From Shewanella saliphila (GTDB lineage: Bacteria > Pseudomonadota > Gammaproteobacteria > Enterobacterales > Shewanellaceae), in NCBI RefSeq assembly GCF_014648295.1, contig NZ_BMQV01000018.1, forward strand, positions 1 to 64,000: DNA of 64,000 bases. The letters are read 5' to 3'. A model generated the notes under the pieces. That model saw only the letters and a program-made list of their open reading frames with translations, was not told the DNA's origin and did no database searches. This document shows positions 53,570 through 63,100 of the stretch, piece after piece. The position numbers were made by a program, and so were the translations under genes. Every line of letters starts with the position of its first letter. Positions within the stretch are counted from its first letter, which is position 1.

Positions 53570-54919
53570 CTAACTCACTTTTTGGTTAGGATAATGAACT
53601 GCGATCCATCCATCTCTTAGTGAATATAATCCTGCTTTCTTCAGATACTCATTACTCAGCGCTTGCTGTATCCCTGGTGTTTTCGAACTTCGCCATGGAC
53701 CTTTGCTTGTGATCCCACAACCAACAGCCACTTGGATCCTGACGCCACGCTTAAGTAAGTTTTGTACCTTAGTCCGTGGTTTTCGCCACTGACGCCAGTA
53801 ACACATACGAACACGACGTCGGATCCAATGGTCTAAATCGACACATCCTTGATAAGCGTTAGCGATGCCAAAATAATTGATCCAGCCTTGCATGTATTGA
53901 CGCACTTTAAACAGCTGATAACTCATACTCACGCCCCAATTTCGGTTCGTTAGTCGTCTCATCTTTTGTTTGAAAATGTGTAATGTTTTAGCATGCCACT
54001 GGATCTTTCCTCGGTTAAATGTAAACCCAAGAAACTTGCTTTGAGCAACTTTAACCACTTGGCTTTTCTGTTCATTTACAACCAGTTTTAACTTAGCTGA
54101 AAGGTATTGAGTAATGCTCTTGAGTACTCGTTCGCCTGCGCGTTGAGACTTTACCAATATGATAAAATCGTCCGCGTAGCGGGCGAATTTGTGCCCTCGG
54201 CTTTCCAGCTCTTTATCCAGACTATCCAACATAATGTTAGAAAGTAATGGCGAGAGTGGGCCGCCTTGAGGCACTCCTTCAAAGCTTGCTTCAAATTGGT
54301 CATTGACCATCACACCTGCTCGTAGGTACTTACCGATAAGCGCTAATAGGCGCTTATCCTCTACTTTATTCCTTAGCTGAGTCATCAAGAGATCATGATT
54401 AACTCGGTCAAAGAACTTAGACAGATCAACGTCGACGGCAAATTTGCGTTTCTGTTTGATGATATCTCTTACTTGCAGTACCGCTTGTTTTGCATTTCTG
54501 TTCGGCCTAAAGCCAAAGCTGTTAGTCGAGAAGAATGGGTCAAACAGTGGCGTGAGTATTTGAGCAATAGCTTGCTGAATCACACGGTCAATGATGTTAG
54601 GGATCCCCAATTTGCGTTTACCGCCATCGGGTTTGTCGATCTCTACGCGCCTGACCGCTGAGGGTTGGTATTCACCTTGCTCTAATTGAGCTTTACATTG
54701 TTGCCAGCCGCCTTGTTGCATCCAACGTGGGAAGGCTTCGATGGTCATGCCATCGATGCCAGCCGCGCCTTTATTGGCTTTCACTTGACGCCAAGCTCGA
54801 TGTAGATTTTCAGGTTCGAGCAGTTGTTGAAATAGATCGCTGTTGAAGGCCGGTTGCATATCAATACGCTGCCGATAGTAATCGTCTGGCGACGTAGTGG
54901 GTATCGACAAGTTTGACAA
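53570..54919 (-). CDS. ltrA: group II intron reverse transcriptase/maturase
   Basis: A multifunctional intron-encoded protein of 449 residues. Reverse transcriptase motifs run in order: GIDGMTIEAF, KPDGGKRKLGIPNIIDRVIQ, NSFGFRPNRNA, AVDVDLSKFFDRVNHD, GVPQGGPLSPLLSN and the catalytic YADD at 248-251. The maturase (GIIM, domain X) follows with YMQGWINYFGIANAYQG. The protein stops without an HNH endonuclease, so any mobility would use endonuclease-free retrohoming. All RT catalytic residues are intact and the frame is unbroken, so the element may still be active. The start is a TTG right after AAGGAGGAG; no ATG nearby is as well placed. It is read from the minus strand, opposite to panE. Confidence 0.95.
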   Translation of the reverse strand: MSNLSIPTTSPDDYYRQRIDMQPAFNSDLFQQLLEPENLHRAWRQVKANKGAAGIDGMTIEAFPRWMQQGGWQQCKAQLEQGEYQPSAVRRVEIDKPDGGKRKLGIPNIIDRVIQQAIAQILTPLFDPFFSTNSFGFRPNRNAKQAVLQVRDIIKQKRKFAVDVDLSKFFDRVNHDLLMTQLRNKVEDKRLLALIGKYLRAGVMVNDQFEASFEGVPQGGPLSPLLSNIMLDSLDKELESRGHKFARYADDFIILVKSQRAGERVLKSITQYLSAKLKLVVNEQKSQVVKVAQSKFLGFTFNRGKIQWHAKTLHIFKQKMRRLTNRNWGVSMSYQLFKVRQYMQGWINYFGIANAYQGCVDLDHWIRRRVRMCYWRQWRKPRTKVQNLLKRGVRIQVAVGCGITSKGPWRSSKTPGIQQALSNEYLKKAGLYSLRDGWIAVHYPNQKVS

Positions 54920-55452
54920 GACTCCTCCTTCTTCTAAATGTTCAGGCCTTCACCATGTCCCAACCATTACGTTGGGCGTTGGGCTACTATGCCGTCTGCT
55001 GACTTCTGCTTAATCACATGCCAAGTTACCCCGTCATGCGCTGTCGGTTTCCATCTAGTTCGCTCTTTTCAGTCGATGATGCTGAAAAGCCAAGGCACTT
55101 ATAAACCAGAGCCTTACTGGTTAATGACCGATCGCGTGTTAAGCAGATCTCCCCAGATAAGAACATGAACTTTCTTTGCACTGCTGCATCATTTACGGTG
55201 GCCATTAGATCACGTGGTTTCGTCGTCTTGTGCCAACTCACCTCTAGCCTACGCCTCATATGATGTTCTTGTTCATCAGCTCGCAAATTTGCTAGCGGCT
55301 TCCTCCGGACCTAACCTCGCGATTAAGCCCTTGCCATTCGCTAGTAGTTAACGTTTAATAACAGTATGTTATTCTCTAATTGATAAGAGTAACGGTGACC
55401 TTCCTACAGAGGACTTTCACCTCATTAGTTCATGCCCATGCTGGGCGTACAC

Positions 55453-55802
55453 AACTGAGCCAACGAGATTGCCGTCGTCAACTCGCTGCGGCAATGACCG
55501 AATGGCTCAACGTGTGCCAAGCTGCAAACATAGAATTACATCAATACACTAAAGTGAAACCCAAGTGGTTGCCGGTCATTCTATCGTTACCCAATATGCT
55601 ATTTACCTTGCTGGCGAAACAGATGCTCGACATTGACCCGCAAGCCCGTTCGTCAATGTGGGAAGACATTCAAGCAAAACGCAAAACAGAAATTGAGTAC
55701 ATCAACGGTGCGGTGGTGCGATTAGGTGAAAAGTACGGCGTAAAAACCCCAGTGAATAGCGCTATCGTGGCGCAAATTCATCAACTAGAACAGTCACTTT
55801 AA
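55453..55802 (+). pseudogene. panE: panE-like gene, 3' part, downstream of intron
   Basis: The last 116 residues of the interrupted ketopantoate reductase. The C-terminal helical domain is clear: LSQRDCRRQLAAAMTEWLNV, then MLDIDPQARSSMWEDIQAKR (the conserved SSMxxDxxxxxxTEID-type motif, here KTEIEYING) and the final VRLGEKYGVKTPVNS. An open frame exists from 55380, but its first 24 codons lie in the intron and are not part of the protein. Without the intron this part follows codon 206 directly, with GAA spanning the junction. Confidence 0.88.
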
Positions 55803-55814
55803 TCCTTGGGCCTA

Positions 55815-55857
55815 GTTGTTACATGCGAACATGGTAGCCAATATCGCATGTAACAAC
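55815..55857. repeat. 14-bp perfect inverted repeat
   Basis: GTTGTTACATGCGA and TCGCATGTAACAAC with a 15-nt loop lie between panE and the symporter gene, which are convergent. There is no T run on either side, so it is a hairpin of uncertain role, possibly a terminator. Confidence 0.5.
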
Positions 55858-55890
55858 TTAAGGAGTTAATGTGACAACTAAATTAATGTT

Positions 55891-55916
55891 CATTGATGCG
55901 CTACATTGATGCGCTA
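55891..55916. repeat. 13-bp tandem duplication at the symporter stop codon
   Basis: CATTGATGCGCTA occurs twice in a row. It covers the last codons and the stop of the symporter gene. Confidence 0.75.
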
Positions 55917-56791
55917 TTGTGATTGGCTAGATTTTGTTTACTAGTATAGCTGGCATACGCAATAAGCAGCCCAGCCCCTAAATACATGGTTAAACTGTAC
56001 ACGCCAGCAACCACAGCATAGCTGGGCATTTGCAATAAACTGATGCAAATGAGCATCGCCATGGTTGAGTTTTGCAAACCAATTTCAATCGCCAGAGTTA
56101 AGCCATCTTTATGTGTCAGTTTTAATAGCTTGGCACTCACCACGCCAATTAACATGGCACCAAAATTTAGCAATAAGCAGGCAATAAATACCTCGTTAAA
56201 GGCTTCAACAATTATGGCATGCTCTTGAATGACAACCCCAGTTATCATCAATAACAAAAACACTAATGCAAACCGCCTAAAGTACACTTCAACCTTAATG
56301 GCCCACTCTCTGTAATAACCGCGTACAACCATGCCAAACACAATGGGCAGCAGCGTTATCACTAACAAGCCTAATGAAATGCTGGTTAACGACACATCAA
56401 TGGGAGCACCATTGGCAAAATAGCCAACCGCAAATTGAATCACAAAAGGAGCGGTAAACACACATACGATACTGCTGATGGCGGTAAGACTCACCGACAA
56501 GGCTAAATTGGCTTTGGCTAAATGACTCACAACATTAGAGGTTGTCCCCCCAGGGCATGCCGCCAAAATCATCAAACCTATCGCCATGGGTGTCGATAAC
56601 TCCATGGCTAAACAAATACCCAACGCGAGTAAAGGCAGTGCAATAATTTGCCCCACAAATCCAGTAACAATGGGTGCTGGTGTTTGCCAAAGGCGTAAAA
56701 AATCAAATCGCGTTAAGCTTAACCCCATACCAAACATGATAAAGGCGAGCGCAAGCGGCAGCAGTATTTCGGTAATAATCGAACCTGTCAT
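55901..56791 (-). CDS. bile-acid:sodium symporter family transporter
   Basis: An inner membrane transporter of 296 residues with about 10 predicted helices, of the BASS/ASBT family. Signatures are LAACPGGTTSNVVSHLAKAN in the first half and AIEIGLQNSTMA in the second, both sodium-site segments. Bacterial members carry organic anions such as pantoate or 2-keto acids, so the substrate is open. The 3' end carries a 13-bp duplication that sets its stop codon. It is on the same strand as the class II aldolase gene but 258 bp away, so cotranscription is uncertain. Confidence 0.88.
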   Translation of the reverse strand: MTGSIITEILLPLALAFIMFGMGLSLTRFDFLRLWQTPAPIVTGFVGQIIALPLLALGICLAMELSTPMAIGLMILAACPGGTTSNVVSHLAKANLALSVSLTAISSIVCVFTAPFVIQFAVGYFANGAPIDVSLTSISLGLLVITLLPIVFGMVVRGYYREWAIKVEVYFRRFALVFLLLMITGVVIQEHAIIVEAFNEVFIACLLLNFGAMLIGVVSAKLLKLTHKDGLTLAIEIGLQNSTMAMLICISLLQMPSYAVVAGVYSLTMYLGAGLLIAYASYTSKQNLANHNSASM

Positions 56792-57049
56792 AGATGCATC
56801 CTTGCTCGCTAAGCCAAACGGCTTAGCGAGAGTGGTATTAAGCTAGAGACTAATCTAACCTAAGCTCGGGATAATAAACGCCTTTCGAACAGTCCTTTGC
56901 CCTGCTAAATGCGTTGAATCGACTGACAATAGGCTAGCTATTGACGCGTCAATTCGCCTTGTTAGCAGAACAAATGAAAGCTTGAAAGTGAGAAGAGATA
57001 AAATTTTGATTTTAAATAGTATAAGTTCATCCCTTATCCCAAGTTCAGG

Positions 57050-57859
57050 TTAATCTAAAAAGCTGTTGTCTTGTGCTAGAACCACTTGATACATAGGTTG
57101 GAAGTTGCCCCAGGTCACGAGATCTGAGCCATTCATTTGGCGGGTTTTGGTGGCAATATCATGGCCAATGAGTTTAAGTTCGCCGGCCGCTTGTGCCAGT
57201 AATTGACTGTGACAACAACTGTCTAGCATGACAAAATTTGCCGTCGCGGCATCAACCGATTTACCCACGGTTAATAAACCATGATTTTGTAGAATAACCG
57301 CGGCATGACCTTGCAAAGCCTCGGCAATCATATCGCCTTCAGACAAGTCAGCCACCACGCCGGTAAAGGTGTCGAATATGCTGTGGTTTTCATAAAACAT
57401 ACAGGCATCTTGCGATATGGGTTTTAGTAACTCGCCAAGCGAGGAAAAAGCACGGCCGTAAGTTGTATGGGCATGAGCAACAGCATTCACATCTGGGCGA
57501 GCGTGATGAATACGAGAATGAATCGCAAACGCGGCATTATTAATGGGGTGTTTGCCCTCCATAATGTTGCCTTTATGGTCCACACGAACCAAATCTGACG
57601 CGCTAATTTTTGAGAAATGTACCGCCAATGGGTTAACCCAAAAGGTTTCTGGGTCAATACAATCTCGTAGGGTAATGTGGCCTGCTAAGCCTTCATCAAA
57701 TCGATAATGGGCAAACACTCTAAACGCAGCCGCTAAACGCTGTTTTTCATACTGCTGTTGCTGTTGAGGTGTGTCGAATTTAGGCGGTAATGGCATTGGG
57801 TATTTGTCGGTACCGATAGTCATTTTTTTAATTTGTAATGCTTCTTGTGATGTCGTCAT
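57050..57859 (-). CDS. class II aldolase/adducin family protein
   Basis: A 269-residue metal-dependent aldolase-fold protein. The zinc ligands are in VAHAHTTYG (HxH) and QNHGLLT (third His), with ARVIHH-type segment IHSRIHHARPD upstream and AGHITLRDCID in front. This fits the fuculose-phosphate aldolase/adducin family, whose members split or decarboxylate sugar-phosphate-like substrates. Its N-terminal extension of about 40 residues is unusual for the smallest members but common in the adducin-like group. It is divergent from a LysR gene with 91 bp between starts, suggesting regulation by it. The reaction is unknown. Confidence 0.85.
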   Translation of the reverse strand: MTTSQEALQIKKMTIGTDKYPMPLPPKFDTPQQQQQYEKQRLAAAFRVFAHYRFDEGLAGHITLRDCIDPETFWVNPLAVHFSKISASDLVRVDHKGNIMEGKHPINNAAFAIHSRIHHARPDVNAVAHAHTTYGRAFSSLGELLKPISQDACMFYENHSIFDTFTGVVADLSEGDMIAEALQGHAAVILQNHGLLTVGKSVDAATANFVMLDSCCHSQLLAQAAGELKLIGHDIATKTRQMNGSDLVTWGNFQPMYQVVLAQDNSFLD

Positions 57860-57950
57860 GTTGAGTCTGCTTTTATTGGTTTAGTTTGACTTTAATTTAA
57901 CCAAGCCTAAAATTAATTCAAATGATACTAACTCATAGATAACTATTAAT

Positions 57951-58880
57951 ATGCTGCATAGTAAGGTGGATCTTAACCTTTTTTTGATCCTAACAACGGT
58001 CTATCAACAAGGCAGCATCACTGGCGCTGCCAGCAAATTGCACTTAACTCAACCTGCTGTAAGCCATGCTATCGCTCGGCTGCGCACTAAGTTTAACGAT
58101 CCATTATTTACCCGTAATGGCCGAAAAATGCTGCCAACGCCCTTGTGCCAAAAAATCATTCCAGATGTATTAAAGGCAATGGACTTGTTAGATAACACTC
58201 TTTCGAAACCTGCCACTTTCGACATTCAACAACATAAACGAGAAATAAAACTCGGATTACGCGACATATTAGAGTCAATGTTCTTTCCCGTTTTGGTACC
58301 CGACTTGCTCAACAATACGCCAAATCTAACCTTAAATAGCCGCCAAATAAAGCGCGTTGAGCTTGAGCCATCATTGGCGCAACAAACCTTAGACATTGTG
58401 ATAGATGTGCTTATGCCTACCCATAAAGACATTCGCAGCAGCTTAATTTGCCACGAACCGTTTTCACTGGTGTGTCGCCAACATCACCCCATATTGCAGC
58501 AACTCACCCTAGACAATTACGCCAACGCATCACATGCATTAGTCAGCTTAAAAGATTTTACCATCGACACTGTCGACATGGCGCTCGCGACTCAGGGCAT
58601 TACCCGTAATATTGCCCTGCGCTGCGAACACTACTTTGCTGCTATTAATGTGGTGAGCCAGTCAGACATGATCATGACCATGCCGAATAGTTATGCCATG
58701 TTGCTGCAACAATCTATGCCTATTGTGGTATCGCCCTTACCGTTTGAAGTGCCCGATCTAGCGGTACACATGTATTGGCACAAACAAGCCGATGACGATC
58801 CGGTTAACCAATGGATACGACAAAAGCTGCTTGATATTTCAGCGCAGATTTTCCATACACCCACTGCAAATAAAAAATAA
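57951..58880 (+). CDS. LysR-family transcriptional regulator
   Basis: A 309-residue LTTR of the NodD/LeuO-like type. The HTH is VDLNLFLILTTVYQQGSITG with HLTQPAVSHAIARLRTKF, followed by GRKMLPTPLCQKIIPDVLK and an effector domain beginning KLGLRDILES-like (REIKLGLRDILESMFFPVL). It is transcribed away from the class II aldolase gene and probably controls it, and perhaps the symporter (inference). No strong Shine-Dalgarno is seen before the ATG. Confidence 0.87.
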   Translation: MLHSKVDLNLFLILTTVYQQGSITGAASKLHLTQPAVSHAIARLRTKFNDPLFTRNGRKMLPTPLCQKIIPDVLKAMDLLDNTLSKPATFDIQQHKREIKLGLRDILESMFFPVLVPDLLNNTPNLTLNSRQIKRVELEPSLAQQTLDIVIDVLMPTHKDIRSSLICHEPFSLVCRQHHPILQQLTLDNYANASHALVSLKDFTIDTVDMALATQGITRNIALRCEHYFAAINVVSQSDMIMTMPNSYAMLLQQSMPIVVSPLPFEVPDLAVHMYWHKQADDDPVNQWIRQKLLDISAQIFHTPTANKK

Positions 58881-58983
58881 AACCCTTTTTAGGTTTTGCC
58901 ACGTTTACACAGATTAGCAGCACGCTTTTAATCAACATAAGCGTACACACCTGAGCTAGTAATAAGAAACCGCGGAGTTATTA

Positions 58984-59700
58984 ATGAATAAACTATTACT
59001 CAACAGCTTAATTTCAAGCACATTTTTTGCCTTAACCGCCACCAGCAGTTTAGCGACAGTGCAAGCGGCCGAATTAAGCTTTGCCCATATTGAAACCGTA
59101 GGCACCAGTACTATTGAAGCAAAAGCCGACATGGCGATTATTAGCGTTGCGGTATCAATTGAAGCGGCCAATGCAAAGTCGGCCAAAGATGAAGCCGACG
59201 AAGCCGTGAGTCAGTTCAGACAGCGTTTACTTGAGGCTGGTATTGATAAAAAGCACATCCAAACCGCCAATCTTCAGCTCAATCCACAATATCGATATGT
59301 ACAAAATGAGCCAAAAACATTGACCGGTTACAGTGCTAATCGACAAATCACTGTGACCGTAATGAACCTTAATATGCTCAACGAACTGCTCGACAGCGCG
59401 TTAATTGATGGGCTTAATCAGGTGAATAATATTGAGCTTAAATCGAGTAAAGAAGCCGACATGATGGCTCAAGCTCGTCAGGCCGCCATTAAAGATGCTA
59501 AGCAAAAAGCAGAATCATTAGCCAAGGGATTTGGTGAGCAAGTGGCCGGGGTATGGCAGGTGAGATATTTTCCAACTCAATCTCATCAGCCAGAAATGTA
59601 CCGCGCCAGCATGAAAATAAATGCCGACGTGGCGCAAACTTATCAACAAGGCCAAGTGACTGTTAGCGACAGAGTCGAAGCAATATTCAGGCTTAAGTAA
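58984..59700 (+). CDS. SIMPL-domain periplasmic protein (YggE-like)
   Basis: A 238-residue exported protein of the SIMPL (DUF541) family. The signal peptide ends near VQAAE (about 29). Family segments are VGTSTIEAKADMAIISVAVS, then ANLQLNPQYRYVQNEPKTLT and the coiled GFGEQVAGVWQVRY. E. coli YggE is linked to lowering of oxidative damage and forms ring-like oligomers; the function here is inferred from the family only. A Shine-Dalgarno (CGGAG) precedes the ATG. It is a single gene with a weak terminator downstream. Confidence 0.88.
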   Translation: MNKLLLNSLISSTFFALTATSSLATVQAAELSFAHIETVGTSTIEAKADMAIISVAVSIEAANAKSAKDEADEAVSQFRQRLLEAGIDKKHIQTANLQLNPQYRYVQNEPKTLTGYSANRQITVTVMNLNMLNELLDSALIDGLNQVNNIELKSSKEADMMAQARQAAIKDAKQKAESLAKGFGEQVAGVWQVRYFPTQSHQPEMYRASMKINADVAQTYQQGQVTVSDRVEAIFRLK

Positions 59701-59733
59701 CCTGAGCTCGAGTTAAGTAACACAGTAACACGT

Positions 59734-59778
59734 ACAGACAGAGCCTAACTGGGCGAGCACGTTACCTCTGTCTGTGCC
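59734..59778 (+). terminator. possible terminator after the SIMPL gene
   Basis: ACAGACAGAG and CTCTGTCTGT form a perfect 10-bp stem with a 22-nt loop, followed by GCCTGTTT. The loop is long and the T run poor. Confidence 0.4.
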
Positions 59779-59933
59779 TGTTTAAACAACATAAATCGGC
59801 CATTTTGCTGTCCATAATCATAAACAATGGCGAAAAAAAACGCTTCAACAGGTCTTACCATCGCTATTTTCATATTCATAACACAATGTTAAATATGAAA
59901 TAAATTCAAACATGCTTTTTAATTACCACAAAA

Positions 59934-59947
59934 ATGATCTAAATCAC
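59934..59947. promoter_or_regulatory. CRP/FNR-like site before the formate dehydrogenase gene
   Basis: ATGATCTAAATCAC fits the FNR/EtrA core TGAT-N4-ATCA exactly and the CRP consensus at most positions. It lies about 185 bp before the start codon. Control of formate metabolism by oxygen or carbon status would be expected. Confidence 0.5.
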
Positions 59948-60131
59948 GTCCGAACATCCCCTAGCCAATTAAACTGAAATTATCAACAGTGGGTGCAGAA
60001 GCAACACCAAGGTTATCAAACGCAACCTGCAGAGCAGCATATCCACGCTAAAAATCTCCGCTTTTTGCAGTTATAACCGAATAACGTCCAGCTTGTACGC
60101 CCCATTTAATGCAGACTTAAAAGGCTTTGTA

Positions 60132-63100
60132 ATGATTGACATCACCATAGACGGCGTAACCCTATCTCTGCCTCAAGCAGATAGCTTACTCAAAGCCGCC
60201 ACAGATGCTGGTATTAACATCCCTAGCTTGTGTGACTTTTCCCACAATCAAGCCAAACAGCACTGTAACTTGTGCCAGGTACAAATCAAAAACCATGACG
60301 GGAGTTTACGCTGTGCTCGTGCATGTGAAACCGCTCTAGAAACAGGCTTAGATGTGATTACCCAGTCGAGCTATTTAAGTAAAGTGCGCCAGCAAGCACT
60401 GAACGACATCTTAAGCGACCACTTTGCCGACTGTGAAGCACCATGCCAAACCGCCTGTCCAGCAGGTGTAGATGTGCAATCTTATCTTTACCACATTGGT
60501 AAAGGTGACCATCATGAAGCCGTTAAAGTCATCAAACAAACCTTACCTTTACCTTTATCGATTGGCCGTGTTTGCCCAGCATTTTGTGAAGCAGAATGTC
60601 GCCGAGGTCTGGTTGATGAACCTGTTGCCATTAGGCAGCTAAAGCGTCACGCTGCTGATTTAGACTTAAATGATCTCGAGTCTTACGTACCACCCAAAGC
60701 ACCCGCGACTAACAAACGCGTCGCCATTATTGGTAGCGGCCCAGCAGGCTTAACCGCTGGGTATTACCTGTCAAATAACGGCCACGATGTCACCATTATG
60801 GAGTCTGCCCCAAAAGCCGGTGGTTGGTTACGTTATGGTATTCCCGAGTACCGTTTACCTAAAGCAATTTTAGATAAAGAAATTGAACTGCTGACTCGCA
60901 ATGGCCTTAAGATTAATACTAGCTGTGCATTGGGGCGCGATACTAACTTAACCGAGTTAGTGGCTAATTACGATGCGGTATGTCTAGCGATTGGCGCGCA
61001 AAAAGCTGTGCCAATGAACTACCCAGGTAGCGACTTACAAGGCTGCTATTTAGGTGTCGATTACTTACGTGATTATTGCACCGACAAAAAGTTAATCACG
61101 GGTAAAAAAGTGGCCGTCATTGGTGGCGGTAATACCGCTATCGATTGTGCCCGCACCGCCCTAAGAGATGGCGCCGATGTCACCTTAATCTATCGCCGTA
61201 GTCGCGAAGACATGCCCGCCGAACCCTACGAAATCCACGAAGCTGAAGTTGAAGGGGTTAAGTTCCATTTTCTCACTAACCCAATTGAAAACCACAGCGA
61301 CAGCCAGGGCCGCGTCAGCTCTGTCACCTTTGCCAAAATGGCATTGGGTGAGCCTGACTCCTCTGGTCGACGTTCGCCTAAAGCCACTGGCGAAACCTTT
61401 GAAGAAGCCTTCGACACCGTGATCCCTGCGGTATCTCAACAAGTCGATTTAGACTTTTTAGAGCAACCCGGAAATCAAATAGACACAGGCCACATAGCTC
61501 TCAGCCGCTGGCACACGTTCTTGGGGTGTGAGCAAACCATGTCTGCTGGGGTTGAAAAACTGTTTGTTATTGGTGATTCACGCACCGGCCCTGGCACAGC
61601 TGTAGCCGCGGTTGCTGATGGTCGCAAAGCCGCTGAAGCCATTGAAGGTTTACTTAAAGAAGGCTTAACCTGTCATTTAGAACCACAACAATTTAACTCA
61701 CGCAAAGCCAAAAAAACCGCCTCGTTAGCGGCAAACACATACCCCGAATTATACCCAGACACCGCCAGACGTCCGCGATTAAAAATGCCCGAGCTCAACC
61801 AGCTCACACGCACGGTTAACTTTGCAGAAGTTGAGCTCGGCTTTAAACCAGACAAAGCAATGCAAGAAGCCATGCGCTGCCTAGAATGTGCCTGCCAGGC
61901 CAACACCGACTGTAAATTACGCGACTATGCCACCGAATATAAAGTCGATAGCAATAGTATTGAACAGCCCCGCGCCCGTAAATTTAAAGTCGATAATAGC
62001 GCCCCGTTTATCACCTTTGACGCCAATCGTTGCATCAGTTGCGGTGCCTGTGTTGAAGCTTGCCACCAGCAAAGTGGTCATAATGTGATTAGTTTTGCGC
62101 CCAATAGTTACCAAGCACTCCCCGATGCAGCAGGCACAACAGACAGTCGCCGAAATGCACCGCGTGTCGGCTTTAGCGCATCAATGAACGACAGTGATTG
62201 TGTGCAGTGTGGTAACTGTGTGCAAGTGTGCCCAACGGGTGCATTAGTCGACGCCAGAGATAAAACCCAAGGCACACACCGAGCGCTAACCAAAACCTCA
62301 ACGGTGTGCACTTATTGTGGTGTCGGTTGCCGGGTTGAGTTACATGTCGATCAAACCAAAAACCGCGTTATGCGCGTCAGTGGCGACAGCGACTCACTGG
62401 TTAATGAAGGGATGTTATGCGTAAAAGGTCGCTCTGGTTTTGACTTTTTAAACAGCCCTAAGCGTCTTACCACGCCGTTAATCCGTAAAAATGGCCAGTT
62501 ACAGCCGGCAAGCTGGAGCGAAGCAATTAACTACATTGCCGAGCAACTTAAGCCCATTAAAGAGGCTGCTGGGCCAAGTAAATTTGCTGCGTTATCGTCT
62601 GCAAAATGCACCAACGAAGAAAACTATTTAATGCAAAAGTTTACCCGCAGCATTATGGGTACTAACAGCATCGATCACTGCGCAAGATTGTGTCATTCGT
62701 CATCGGTTGCAGGCTTATTCGATACCATTGGCGGCGGCGCGATGACCAATGATATTCCAAGCATAAAAGAGTCTGATGTTATTTTTATTATCGGCTCAGA
62801 TACCACCAGCGCTCACCCAATTATTGCTTCGCACATTAAACGTGCAGTCAGCCAACATGGTGCGCGCTTAATTGTCGCAGACCCTAAAAAAACCACCATA
62901 GCAGACAGCGCCACGCTCTATGTCTCCCATAAACCCGGCACAGACGTGATGCTGCTCAACGCTATCATGCAGCAAATTATTCTCAATAATTGGCAAGACC
63001 AAGATTACATTGATAATCGGGTTGAATATTACGAATTGCTTAAGCAAGAAGTACTCAAACCTGTTTACAATCTAAAAAATGCGGCGTTACTTACCGGTGT

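Larger units (their letters stand above)
53493..55452 (-). mobile_element. group II intron, antisense to panE
   Basis: A retroelement of 1,960 bp on the minus strand. The 5' end reads GTGTACGCCC, close to the group II consensus GUGYG, and the 3' end reads CGGCTAC, ending in the expected AY. It contains domain I RNA from 54920 to 55452, a reverse transcriptase/maturase gene (53570-54919) and domain V/VI at 53493-53556. Removal joins TCG-G and AA-CTG to restore the panE frame, which fixes the ends to the base. No HNH endonuclease follows the maturase. No target-site duplication is expected, and none is seen. Class assignment was not attempted. Confidence 0.92.
59701..60131. other. regulatory region before the formate dehydrogenase gene
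   Basis: 431 bp without a gene. It holds the possible terminator of the SIMPL gene (59734-59778) and a CRP/FNR-like site (59934-59947). The last 180 bp show no recognised element. Confidence 0.5.

Noticed and set aside
54938..55286. Small open frames in both directions
   Set aside because: They fall in the domain I RNA part of the group II intron, which is structured non-coding sequence.
55380..55452. Possible N-terminus of a separate gene reading into 55802
   Set aside because: These codons are the 5' end of the intron (GTGTACG region on the minus strand). The protein homology begins only at 55453.
55870..55908. Short frame with AAGGAG and GTG start after panE
   Set aside because: It encodes only about 12 residues and lies across the symporter 3' end; probably a chance Shine-Dalgarno.
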